A stretch of 64,000 nt of DNA, taken from contig OZ037838.1 of assembly GCA_964035575.1 (NCBI GenBank), positions 248,001-312,000 on the forward strand, in the 5' to 3' direction. The notes under the pieces were generated by a model. The model was given only the letters and a program-made list of their open reading frames with translations, ran no database searches and was not told where the DNA came from. The stretch comes from Rhynchopus sp. YZ270_cl-10 (lineage: Eukaryota > Euglenozoa > Diplonemea > Diplonemida > Diplonemidae). Position numbers and translations under genes: made by a program. This document shows positions 44,299-53,720 of the stretch, piece after piece. Position 1 is the stretch's first letter; the number at the start of each line of letters is the position of its first letter.

Positions 44299-44579
44299 GG
44301 GTCTCTCGATATATATAAGAGCAAAAAGCAAAAAACGCAAATCCGAATAAAAAACCCTACCGCCCCAATCTTTTAATTTTTTGGCAAACACTATGCGAAG
44401 TTAACGTACGGAGGGTGAGACCGGGGAAACACGAGGTCTACGAGGTTTCCCCGGTCTCACCCTCCGTACGTTAACTTCGCATAGTGTTTGCCAAAAAATT
44501 AAAAGATTGGGGCGGTAGGGTTTTTTATTCGGATTTGCGTTTTTTGCTTTTTGCTCTTATATATATCGAGAGACCCCTC
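44296..44579. repeat. Palindrome 1: 135-bp arms, 14-bp spacer
   Basis: 44296-44430 is repeated as a perfect reverse complement at 44445-44579. The outer end reads GAGGGGTCTCTCGATATATA and the inner end TGAGACCGGGGAAAC. Absent from the homologous spacer at 20960-21265. Confidence 0.9.
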
Positions 44580-44926
44580 CCTAGTAAACTTGTTTAAGCA
44601 GCTCTGCTGCGTCTTGGGGGTCTCTCGATTATATATTTTTAGGCTTCGCGTCCTGCATGTTTATTGTCCACTTGCATCTGCAAGGTTGGAAGAGGGTAAC
44701 AGGGGAAACTTTAAAAATCATTCACTCACTCATCAGGATTTTTTGTGTTTCCCCGGTCTCACCCTCCGTACGTTGGTACGAATGATTTTTAATGAGTTTC
44801 CCCTGTTACCCTCTTCCAACCTTGCAGATGCAAGTGGACAATAAACATGCAGGACGCGAAGCCTAAAAATATATAATCGAGAGACCCCCAAGACGCAGCA
44901 GAGCTGCTTAAACAAGTTTACTAGGG
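44579..44926. repeat. Palindrome 2: about 145-bp arms, 56-bp spacer
   Basis: 44579-44723 pairs with 44780-44926. The arms contain a GCAGCTCTGCTGCG hairpin and GGTTGGAAGAGGGTAACAGG. The spacer carries GTTTCCCCGGTCTCACCCTC, which is also the inner arm of palindrome 1. A diverged single-copy relative of the arm lies at 58680-58890. Confidence 0.85.
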
Positions 44927-45066
44927 ATGGGTGATGGGTGATGGGTGATGGGTGATGGGTGATGGGTGATGGGTGATGGGTGATGGGTGATGGGTGATGG
45001 GTGATGGGTGATGGGTGATGGGTGATGGGTGATGGGTGATGGGTGATGGGTGATGGGTGATGGGTA
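44927..45066. repeat. 7-bp array, about 20 copies
   Basis: A second GATGGGT array. The two palindromes sit between the arrays, as if inserted into one longer array. Confidence 0.95.
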
Positions 45067-45295
45067 AGTGGCAAAGATAGAGCTTCTTGTTTTGTAACTG
45101 TGAAGAAATGGGTAAGTGGATGTGGTTGGTGCCCGTGCACCTCAGACGAGGTGAAAGGGGAAGACCAAACAACTGAAAGGAAAAGCAAAACTGGAAAAAG
45201 AGAAAAGAGAAACACATTGAATCACGCAAACAAACACAAAGAACTCCAAACCCAAGGCACATGCCGCCGTCTCATGTTCACGTTCACGTTCACGG

Positions 45296-45820
45296 TCACG
45301 CCACCTCAACCTCAGGTGTGGGTGCTGCTGCTGCTGTGCTCTTCGTCATCCGCAGGGTCTGCACGTGCTCGTGGTGTGAGGACAGCCTCGCCAGACGCTG
45401 TGCACGCATGTCCGCACGACGTGCATCTGCACCTGCGTGTCTTGCAAGCATGCGGTCACGTGCCGCCTTCGTGCTCGGACGGTGCGCCTGCTTCACACGC
45501 TCGTGGTGTGCACCCACACGCGACAGCACAGCACTGCGCCTCTCCTCACGACGGATCTCCGCACCACACATCCGCTCCTGGTCCAGCACATTCCGCAGGC
45601 ACGTCTCATCCCTCCGCCTCACCTGCTTCACACGCTCGTGGTGTGCTGCCACACGTGCAACCACCGTGCTCTGTGCTGCCGCCCTCCGCTCCACAGCAGC
45701 ACGCCTCCGCGTGTCCGCACCCTCACGCGACACAAACCGCCCGTTGATGTTCTGCGGCTCCCACGCAGACGCAGTCATCCCTCCCTCAATCACAGTCACC
45801 GCAAAGGCAGACGACGGCAT
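45296..45820 (-). CDS. Small basic HHERVK-repeat protein, copy 2
   Basis: 174 residues, ATG at 45820. It differs from copy 1 by only a few residues (for example PQNINGRF for PRNINGRF and ARVAAHHERVK for TRVAAHHERVK) and keeps all three HHE(R/H)VK repeats. It lies upstream of cyclase copy 2, as copy 1 does of cyclase copy 1, so gene pair and spacer were duplicated as a block (about 18896-21835 and 42026-45865). Function unknown. Confidence 0.7.
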   Translation of the reverse strand: MPSSAFAVTVIEGGMTASAWEPQNINGRFVSREGADTRRRAAVERRAAAQSTVVARVAAHHERVKQVRRRDETCLRNVLDQERMCGAEIRREERRSAVLSRVGAHHERVKQAHRPSTKAARDRMLARHAGADARRADMRAQRLARLSSHHEHVQTLRMTKSTAAAAPTPEVEVA

Positions 45821-46416
45821 GTTGATGATGTCTTAACAAGTGTCAAATGTGCAACTGGACGTGGTGTGTGGTGTGTGGTGTTTGAAATCCTGTTTTGCCC
45901 CTCCTCCCCCCAATGAATGTTTGCGGGTCGACAATCACTGCTATGTGCAGGATCTGTACCCAATGTCGCAGGCAATTGTACTTAAAAGATATAAAAGGAA
46001 GGGGGTTTGAAAGTTTGTTTGTTTTGTTTCTATTTTTGCTGTTTGTTTGCTATTGCTACTCTGTTTGTATTGTAGTACTTTGTCAGTTGAGAGGTAGGTG
46101 CGCTTCTTTGTTGAGATAGCGACAACTCCTCTTAAGGTCTCACTACAAGCAAACATGTTTTTGAAAACGAAAAAAGGGGGAATCTTTTTTAAAAAATGCT
46201 CGAGAGACTCGTTCTCTTTGCTTGTTGCTCAAAAGACGATAAACGGGAGGGGGTAAAATAACGGTTGTTTGTTGTTCGCTTCCACTGGGTGTGGACTTTT
46301 TTTTTTTGTTTTTACACTGGTGAAATTACAGTGGTGAAAAACATAAAGTGGTCCCGTACATCAAAAAAGTTACGAAAACCAGTTCGTAGCACACTACTGG
46401 CAGAGCGCTCATCCTA
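45821..46416. other. Intergenic, no gene seen
   Basis: The first about 50 bp belong to the block duplication. The rest is T-rich, with no recognisable gene. Confidence 0.5.
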
Positions 46417-47649
46417 CTAGAGGAAAGAGGAAAAAGATCTGCCAAGCCAACTAGCAGCAGCTTTGATCAGACCAAAGGGCGACATAATCCGTCGTCTTTT
46501 GGGATGACGATCCGTGGGAACAGGGACAGGAGGCGTAGTTTCCGGTATCAGTATATCCTCATCACTGTTGTGTGGGTACAGATGTCTTGTCGCAATGACG
46601 CCATCTCCCCATCTCAAAGTCATAACAACACGTGAACACGGCGATATCGCAAATGCACCTGAACTTTGCGGTATCACATGCACACAGGACATGGTCGCCA
46701 CATCATACTGGTGCAGGTTTGCATTGTAAGCATTATCAGATACCCTTGCCACAAGGTACTTCCCACACGGGGTGAACTGCACAGCGTTGGCACGCCCATC
46801 CACATCAACACTGCGAAGAGCCGCACCACTCCAGTCATAGAGCTGCACGTTGGTATGGCCCTCCACAGCAAAGACAGAGGCAGACCGTGAAAGCGCCAGT
46901 TTACACCACAACTCATGCACACATGCCACAGCAACACCTGTGCTCACATCCCACAGACATACGCCGGCATCTTCGTCGGAGGAGGTGAGCACCCACCCAC
47001 CACACTCCGACACTGCAACACTCCCGCACCTTCTGTGCGAGAGAGAGCGGAGCAACGTCAGGTCTTCGTCATACACAGAGACGCCGTCTCTGCGTCGGGA
47101 AACAACAACACTGCCACACGCGAACACTGCGTTCGAGAAGCAGTCAACTTTGCGGACCACCTCCCCACCCGGAAGCGCAACCTCGAGAAGCCAATCCCCA
47201 CACGCCAAGTAGCAGCGTGTCTTGCACTGCGAGATCGCAGGCGCAGGGACCACTTTAGTGTCCACTTCAAACGAGAAGACAGTGTCGAAGGTTTCTGTGT
47301 CCAAGCCAACAACATTCGCATTATCAACATAGATGCAGAGCGTTCCACAACGCGACAGGGAGATCCTTGCGTACCTCGATGACAACTTTAATTTCTGATC
47401 AGCAGGACACTTGATGTTGGCAAAGCGAGGGCAGGCAAGCACAACCTGCACCCCTGCATCAAACGCAGTGTCCTGCAGACGGCACGTCCCCTCCAGCACC
47501 TGCGTGCCGATGCGCATCTCGACAGACGCAGGCGAGACAGCAAGCGCCGTGCACGCAACCTCCTTTGCCGCTGCAACGTCCGCCTCGCACGGCACCTCCA
47601 CTGTCGCAGTCACGCCTGACTCTTCCAGCACAAAGGTCACATCCATCAT
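46417..47649 (-). CDS. UBP family copy 7, with unique basic C-terminal tail
   Basis: 410 residues from the ATG-ATG at 47649/47646. The ubiquitin-like domain and propeller resemble copy 9 (both share SFEVDTKVVPAPAISQCKT). Where other copies stop after HLYPHNS(E), this one reads on for about 45 residues: a Pro/Thr linker (ETTPPVPVPTD), a basic patch RHPKRRRIM that could be a nuclear localisation signal, and an amphipathic end (LIKAAASWLGRSF). The other strings are standard (VSVYDEDLTLLRSLSHR, VQLYDWSGAALRSVDV, HQYDVATMSCVHVIP). The 5' flank is of the copy 6/8/9 class. The tail suggests a different location or partner. Confidence 0.8.
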   Translation of the reverse strand: MMDVTFVLEESGVTATVEVPCEADVAAAKEVACTALAVSPASVEMRIGTQVLEGTCRLQDTAFDAGVQVVLACPRFANIKCPADQKLKLSSRYARISLSRCGTLCIYVDNANVVGLDTETFDTVFSFEVDTKVVPAPAISQCKTRCYLACGDWLLEVALPGGEVVRKVDCFSNAVFACGSVVVSRRRDGVSVYDEDLTLLRSLSHRRCGSVAVSECGGWVLTSSDEDAGVCLWDVSTGVAVACVHELWCKLALSRSASVFAVEGHTNVQLYDWSGAALRSVDVDGRANAVQFTPCGKYLVARVSDNAYNANLHQYDVATMSCVHVIPQSSGAFAISPCSRVVMTLRWGDGVIATRHLYPHNSDEDILIPETTPPVPVPTDRHPKRRRIMSPFGLIKAAASWLGRSFSSFL

Positions 47650-47726
47650 ATTGTTAAGGGCTCTGTTGTGTTTGATGTGATGGTTGGTGGTGTCACTTCG
47701 CAACGACAAATAAGAAGGTTGGTGGG

Positions 47727-47733
47727 TTAAATA
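47727..47733 (-). promoter_or_regulatory. Candidate TATA-like box, UBP copy 7
   Basis: TATTTAA on the minus strand, 78 bp before the ATG, within a block (TTAAATACGTGTTTCAACAA on the plus strand) shared with copies 6 and 9. Confidence 0.35.
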
Positions 47734-48040
47734 CGTGTTTCAACAAACTCTGATAAAGAAAGCAATTTGAAGATACCCTGCAAACGCAGGAGATATGAAA
47801 AGAAACCTCGCGGCTTGCCCTTACTGTGGTGTGAACGGGGAGACACATAACCGCTTGTCGACAGGTTTTGTAGTTCCTTTTAACGGCAAGCCACAAGAGC
47901 AGAACAACACACAAACTCTTGAGAAACACACGACAATGAGACCTAGAGTCTCTCTTCTTTCTTGTGAAGTAGACGAACACAAAAACAAAAGCCGAAAAGG
48001 GTTTTTTATTATTTGCTGGGACCCTGGGATATATTTATGA

Positions 48041-49225
48041 TCACCATTCTTCCTCCCCCCCACTTCCCTCCCCTACACTGTCACATTGCTCAATAGAGTA
48101 CGGGTACAGATGCCTTGTCATAATGACGCCATCTGATGGCATAACCACAATAACACGTGAACACGGTGATATCGCAAATGCCCCATTCTCGGTTAGCGGC
48201 ATCTTGCTCACACAGGACATGGTTGCTACATCATACTGGTACAGGTATAGATTGTGCTCGTAGTAATAGCCATCAGGATCATAGGTGTCCTCATCATCCA
48301 TAAATACCGCAACATCTGCCGTCACCACAAGGTACTTCCCACACGGGGTGAACTGCATGCACTCCATATACCCACCCACATCAACACTGCGAAGAGCCGC
48401 ACCACTCCAATCATAGAGCTGCACGGTCTTTCCCTCCCCCACAGCAAAGACAGAGGCAGACCGTGAAAGCGCCACCTCCCAACATCTCTCCGCCCCCGGC
48501 ACACATGCCACAGCAACACCTGTGTTCACATCCCACAGACGTACGTTCTTCTTTTCGGAGGTGATCACCCACCCACCACAGTCAGACACTGCCAATCCCT
48601 TACGATCCTCGTGCGAGAGAGTGCGGAGCAACGTCAGGTCTTCGTCATACACAGAGACGCCGTTTTCAGACCCCGAGACAACGACATTGCCATGCGTCTG
48701 TAATGAACCCAAGAGGCCGTCTACTTTGCGGACCACCTCCCCACCCGGAAGCGCAACTTCGAGAAGACCTTCCGCCCAACATGGCAGGTAGCAGCGTGTC
48801 TTGCACTGCGAGATGGCAGGCCGACCGCATACCTCAATGTCTACTTTGAACGAGAAGACAGTGTCGAAGGTTTCTGTGTCGAAGCCGCCAACATGCCCAC
48901 TCCCGTCACCATACACGCAGAGCGTTCCACAACGCGAGAGTGACACGTTTATTGCTTCCTTCTGCAGGCTGTACTCAGCAGGACACTTAATGTCGGCCAA
49001 GCGAGGGCGGGCAAGCACAACCTGCACCCCTGCATCAAACGCAGTGTCCTGCAGACGGCACGTCCCCTCCAGCACCTGCGTGCCGATGCGCATCTCGACA
49101 GACGCAGGCGAGACAGCAAGCGCCGTGCACGCAACCTCCTTTGCCGCTGCAACGTCCGCCTCGCACGGCACCTCCACTGTCGCAGTCACGCCTGACTCTT
49201 CCAGCACAAAGGTCACATCCATCAT
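48041..49225 (-). CDS. UBP family copy 8: ubiquitin-like domain + WD-like beta-propeller
   Basis: 394 residues from the ATG-ATG at 49225/49222. The N-terminal domain is identical in protein to most copies. The propeller has its own insertions, including an acidic loop (FMDDEDTYDPDGYYYEHN) between the MQFTPCGKYLV strand and YQYDVATMSCVSKMP. It ends HLYPYSIEQCDSVGEGSGGEEEW, an acidic tail not seen elsewhere. The upstream region matches copies 7 and 9 for about 70 bp, then diverges, so the TATTTAA box is not present. The 3' end abuts the GGGACCCTGGGATATATTTA box found behind other copies. Confidence 0.8.
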   Translation of the reverse strand: MMDVTFVLEESGVTATVEVPCEADVAAAKEVACTALAVSPASVEMRIGTQVLEGTCRLQDTAFDAGVQVVLARPRLADIKCPAEYSLQKEAINVSLSRCGTLCVYGDGSGHVGGFDTETFDTVFSFKVDIEVCGRPAISQCKTRCYLPCWAEGLLEVALPGGEVVRKVDGLLGSLQTHGNVVVSGSENGVSVYDEDLTLLRTLSHEDRKGLAVSDCGGWVITSEKKNVRLWDVNTGVAVACVPGAERCWEVALSRSASVFAVGEGKTVQLYDWSGAALRSVDVGGYMECMQFTPCGKYLVVTADVAVFMDDEDTYDPDGYYYEHNLYLYQYDVATMSCVSKMPLTENGAFAISPCSRVIVVMPSDGVIMTRHLYPYSIEQCDSVGEGSGGEEEW

Positions 49226-49462
49226 ATTGTTAAGGGCTCTGTTGTGTTTGATGTGATGGTGGGTGGCGTCACTTCACAACAACAACAAAAATTACAGCAT
49301 CCCCCAAAAAGAGAAGTTGAAAGTGCAAACGCCTCACCGTTCATCGGCGGACTGCAGGCACTAGTTGTGGAGGGAGGAAAGGGGTCGTAATAAAACCCCC
49401 TGGAGGGTCCCTGCTCCAGGATGCCCAGGGTTCTCAGGAAATTACGGGAAATTTTGGGGCGT

Positions 49463-49582
49463 TTAAAAATCTTAACGTACACTCTCTGTTGATTCTAAAA
49501 CGGGGGAGGGTAAAAAAGGCGTGAAAGGTAAATTGGGGAAGAGGTTGAAAAGTTGGAACGCTTCCTCACCCCAGATCACACT
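49463..49582. repeat. Dispersed repeat (115-bp core), copy 2
   Basis: Near-identical to 49869-49984 and 63498-63612. It is followed by unrelated sequence. Confidence 0.85.
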
Positions 49583-49691
49583 ACAATACAAAGGTTTGGG
49601 TTTGAATAGGGTGGGTTCTTCTGACGATGAAACCTACTCCCTTCTAAACTTTCTTTCTTTTTTTTTTTTTTTTTTTGAAAAATAAATAAAA

Positions 49692-49984
49692 CTCCTCTCG
49701 AAATTGTTCAAGATTGAACTGAGAGAAAGAAGAAACCCCAAACCCTCCCAGACCAAACGGTCTAACCTGTTGTATTGACATAGTGTGGGGAGAATGAGGA
49801 GCACAAGAATCGTCTTCGCGCATACTAAAAGATTTCCTACGATATGTCACAAGTGTCATGTCACCGAAAAATCTTAACGTACACTCTCTGTTGATTCTAA
49901 AACGGGGGAGGGTAAAAAAGGCGTGAAAGGTAAATTGGGGAAGAGGTTGAAAAGTTGGAACGCTTCCTCACCCCAGATCACACC
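49692..49984. repeat. Two dispersed repeats joined: 170-bp unit + 115-bp core
   Basis: 49692-49868 equals 11035-11205. It is directly followed by the 115-bp core (49869-49984) through GTGTCATGTCACCGAAAAAT. At 29768 the same junction occurs with a shorter left part. The two blocks may be parts of one longer element. Confidence 0.8.
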
Positions 49985-51359
49985 CAGGACCCTTGGGACC
50001 CTCAAGGGACGCTACGCGAAAAAACTTCTTCAGCGAAACGGGATGATCCATCCAGGAGCGCGGGAGGAGCTCTGGCCCGAAATTGTTCTGTGTGGCTGCA
50101 AATAAATAGAGTAACTGCGTAACTGTCTCCTACGATGCAGGGATTGAGATAAAAATGATATATGATGGCCCGAAGTCTCGCGTGCTTCGTCACTTTCCTT
50201 AGATACGTTCTTGCAACGCAGCAGCTGCGTAGGATACCACAAAGGCATTGTTCCGATGATGAAAATCCCCCAACAGTAATTTAGGCACGCACGTTGTAGT
50301 GTTCACGTAATGAGCATGGTGTAGACCGGGTGCGTGAGAGATTGGACGATGGTCGTATTCACGAGTCTGGGTGAGGCAAAAGGATCGGCCCTGCAAAACA
50401 AGTGAACTTCTAACGGTCACCAGTTGTCTCTCTTGGAAAACAACAGTCCAGGTTGCCTCAACATCGCTAGCTGTGGTTTAGAAGCTTGCCTATATTTTGC
50501 AATCGGCGTCGAGTAATCGCTGTCGTGCGTCGGAAATCGCTTCGTCTACTATTTCGATGTTCCTGCACAACGGAGCGGAGGCTCTCTCTCTCGACTTCTT
50601 GTTGCTGCCTGCTCATCTTTGGTGTTGTACAGTGTCGGGGCACTCCGCGAAAACGCCAGCTTCGACATCTACTACGATGCATGACGTTATTCCTGGTGTG
50701 GACTTGCGATTTCGTGTCCATGAAAATGAGGCTGTACAAGGTCACCCCACGCGTTGTACCCTCTGATTTCGTCAGTTTTGTCGAACTTGGTCGCTTGCTC
50801 CCAAGGAAGCTTGTTGTATGCCCGCACGTAGTATTTCCACGTGTCATCTCCCATCACGAGGGCCGGCTGAATCGGTAACGCCCGTGTTTCTGAGAAGTGA
50901 AACTGCCCAGGTGTTCTCTGCAGCATCAACGTCCATTGTTCTTTGTTCTGTTGTCTTCCACCTCACCATGCGTGTCAATCTTCAGGGCTTCAGCAATGGA
51001 AACCTCTCTCGGAGGGCTTACAGTAAACTTTGCTGAGTACTTCACCTCTTAAACGAGAACCCTCAAAAGTTGCCTACTCCGGAGGACTTCGGTCGACAAA
51101 AGGTTTCCTCATCTTGAGGACTGCCGAATAGTGGCCTCCTCTAGGGGATTTCAGTCAAACAAAATACAGCATCGGCAGTAAGGTCACCACAAGTAAGTAC
51201 TCCGCATTTCATGTAAACGAACTTGTATCCTCACGGGAAAGTCCTCGAAGGCGTCGGTCGTGGTCGCGAGCAGGTTGACGTCTCTCTGAAGCAGGTGGGC
51301 TTCTGTGGAGCTGTTGCTGCTGATATGTCACAAGTGTCATGTCACCGAAAAAATAAATA
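49985..51359. other. Intergenic with unidentified coding-like remnants
   Basis: Minus-strand open stretches at 50929-50687 (GDDTWKYYVRAYNKLPWEQA) and 50847-50467 (SRQQQEVERESLRSVVQEHR) have protein-like composition but no ATG-to-stop gene of convincing length, and their frames do not connect. They may be a decayed gene or element. A piece of the 170-bp repeat end is at 51323-51350. Confidence 0.3.
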
Positions 51360-52165
51360 TGAAAACTTCTCTTGTTTTGTAACTGTGAAGAAATGGGTAA
51401 GTGGATGTGGTTGGTGCCCGTGCACCTCAGACGAGGTGAAAGGGGAAGACCAAACAACTGAAAGGAAAAGCAAAACTGGAAAAAGAGAAAAGAGAAACAC
51501 ATTGAATCACGCAAACAAACACAAAGAACTCCAAACCCAAGGCACATGCCGCCGTCTCATGTTCACGTTCACGTTCACGGTCACGCCACCTCAACCTCAG
51601 GTGTGGGTGCTGCTGCTGCTGTGCTCTTCGTCATCCGCAGGGTCTGCACGTGCTCGTGGTGTGAGGACAGCCTCGCCAGACGCTGTGCACGCATGTCCGC
51701 ACGACGTGCATCTGCACCTGCGTGTCTTGCAAGCATGCGGTCACGTGCCGCCTTCGTGCTCGGACGGTGCGCCTGCTTCACACGCTCGTGGTGTGCACCC
51801 ACACGCGACAGCACAGCACTGCGCCTCTCCTCACGACGGATCTCCGCACCACACATCCGCTCCTGGTCCAGCACATTCCGCAGGCACGTCTCATCCCTCC
51901 GCCTCACCTGCTTCACACGCTCGTGGTGTGCTGCCACACGTGCAACCACCGTGCTCTGTGCTGCCGCCCTCCGCTCCACAGCAGCACGCCTCCGCGTGTC
52001 CGCACCCTCACGCGACACAAACCGCCCGTTGATGTTCCGCGGCTCCCACGCAGACGCAGTCATCCCTCCCTCAATCACAGTCACCGCAGAGGCAGACGAC
52101 GGCATGTTGATGATGTCTTAACAAGTGTCAAATGTGCAACTGGATGTGGTGTGTGGTGTGTGGTG
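51360..52165. repeat. Third copy of the HHERVK gene block
   Basis: From TTGTTTTGTAACTGTGAAGA at about 51372 to past the HHERVK start, the sequence equals 45085-45860 nearly base for base and 21068-21830 closely. No cyclase follows; homology ends at the left edge near the 170-bp repeat end. Confidence 0.85.
51581..52105 (-). CDS. Small basic HHERVK-repeat protein, copy 3
   Basis: 174 residues, ATG at 52105. It is nearly identical to copy 2, with PRNINGRF as in copy 1 and FASA for AFAV near residue 5-7 (MPSSASAVTV). The three HHE(R/H)VK repeats are unchanged. Unlike copies 1 and 2 it has no cyclase downstream, so it was copied alone. Conservation of the frame in all three copies supports a translated product, but recent duplication alone would also explain it. 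Confidence 0.68.
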   Translation of the reverse strand: MPSSASAVTVIEGGMTASAWEPRNINGRFVSREGADTRRRAAVERRAAAQSTVVARVAAHHERVKQVRRRDETCLRNVLDQERMCGAEIRREERRSAVLSRVGAHHERVKQAHRPSTKAARDRMLARHAGADARRADMRAQRLARLSSHHEHVQTLRMTKSTAAAAPTPEVEVA

Positions 52166-53277
52166 GTACCAACTACTCCATAAACGCTGTGCAATGAAAT
52201 CTAAACGCCCCTTTTTTTTATGTATCTATCTTGTGACCTTGCTTTCTTAAGAACACTGTTGGGTCTGAACCTGAACCGCTCAAGACCACCCACGATGTGG
52301 CACAACACTTGAACAAAATGGGAAAAATAAATTTAAAGAATTCTATATCTACGACAGGGGTCTTGGAGGGTAAAGAAGGCGTGGGGAGTGAAAGACTGCA
52401 AAGGCTTCCCAGCAGACGTGGGTTCTTTGTCTACTAGAGACTTAAGCAAAAGTTGCAACGAAAGCACAATGAATGGAAGACAAACAAACCGGCTCGACAC
52501 ACCTCCTGCTGAAGCAGGGGTGTGTACTGCATTGCATATCAACCAGATACTGCAAATTTCATAGCAATCTTAACGCACAGAAGAGTAGGAAAGAAAAGTT
52601 GAAAGTGCAAACACCTCACCGTTCATCGGCGGACTATAGATTATAAGGCACTGTTTAAAAAAAAAGTATTTTCATTCAAAAAAAAATAAAAAAGAGAGAG
52701 CGTAAGACGTTACCGCCGCATGCCTCACTCTTACTACTCTATGAACGTCGATCGCAGCTATACAACACTTTTACTTGAGGACATTTTCTTGAACGTTTGT
52801 TTGTTTTTGTTTGTTTGTTTGCTGTTGTGACCATACCCTTGGTGGGTGAAGAAGACTAAAATCCTCAACAGGTCGAAGCACTTCTTTGTACTACAGAAGG
52901 CACAGACAGAGCTCGCCCTCAACCTTTTTAGAACAACAAACAGCACGAACAAACCTTTGAGTAGTCCTCACGCGCCCTTCTTTCTTTTTTTTTTTGTTAA
53001 CAAATCTAGCGGGAGAGGGCGGAATGGGAAAAGGGAAACAAAATGATTAGACCAGGTTATACCAGGTTTCCTGCATCACATATATTGCTCAACAAGGGGG
53101 TTAAATAGAAAAAAAGTGGTAAACAAAAATCGTTGGTTCTCCCTGCATTGCTTTTATCTTTTGTTTTTTTTTCCCCCCGAAAAAAGTACTGTAGTTTGGT
53201 CGCTCAAAGGGGGGGAGGAGGGGAGGTTTTAAAAGGGAATCTACAATATTTCCCACCCCATCTCTCCACTCGTGCCT

Positions 53278-53280
<3 letters not shown>
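52166..53280. other. Intergenic, no gene seen
   Basis: A short repeat (GTTGAAAGTGCAAAC...CTCACCGTTCATCGGCGGACT) at 52597-52640 also occurs at 49315-49362. The rest is low complexity, with poly-A and GTTT runs. Confidence 0.5.

Positions 53281-53313
<33 letters not shown>
53281..53313. repeat. (TC)n microsatellite left of the retroelement
   Basis: A pure TC run directly abutting the A1 repeat of the element. Confidence 0.95.
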
Positions 53314-53316
<3 letters not shown>

Positions 53317-53571
53317 ACACGCTTTAGCGGAGCAGCTTCGCTGCGTGTTGGGAGATCTTTGATAGAGACTACCGTCCTTTTGATTTGACATGGCACGCAC
53401 ACTGCTATTTGGCAGAATATTTATTTGATTTTCCTCAGGCTTTGTCCTGGTTGGCCGGGGTCCGTTTATGTTTCAGTCTCTACCCTCACCAAATCACCAC
53501 ACCATCTTCATCAGATTTTTTGTTGGAATTTGTTTTGGGTTGTTTCGGCTTCCACATTCGCCCCCCTCATC
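53314..53571 (+). repeat. Retroelement split repeat A1
   Basis: Identical by eye to A2 (58241-58498). Begins GAAACACGCTTTAGCGG and contains the hairpin GCAGCTTCGCTGC. Confidence 0.9.
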
Positions 53572-53720
53572 TTTTTGTTCCCCCACACACGATTCTTCGC
53601 TTCGCATCCATCTTCTCGTCCCCTTCCAAGCCACCTAGACGTCTCGGTAGTGTGCAGCCTGCTGGGACATATACACCACCTTCGACTCCGCCTTCTCCAC
53701 CCAGTGCACCCCTCGACGCT

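Noticed and set aside
44579-44926. Helitron 3' end (hairpin followed by CTAG)
   Set aside because: A hairpin and CTAG occur, but the sequence is a perfect palindrome with the motif at both ends, no TC 5' end and no A/T target was seen.
44149-45066. Telomere-like repeat
   Set aside because: GATGGGT is not a known telomere unit, the array is internal, and the homologous locus has one unit.
44044-45262. Open frames with repeated PITHHPS/HHPSPIT peptides
   Set aside because: Translations of the GATGGGT array; all frames are open because the unit has no stop.
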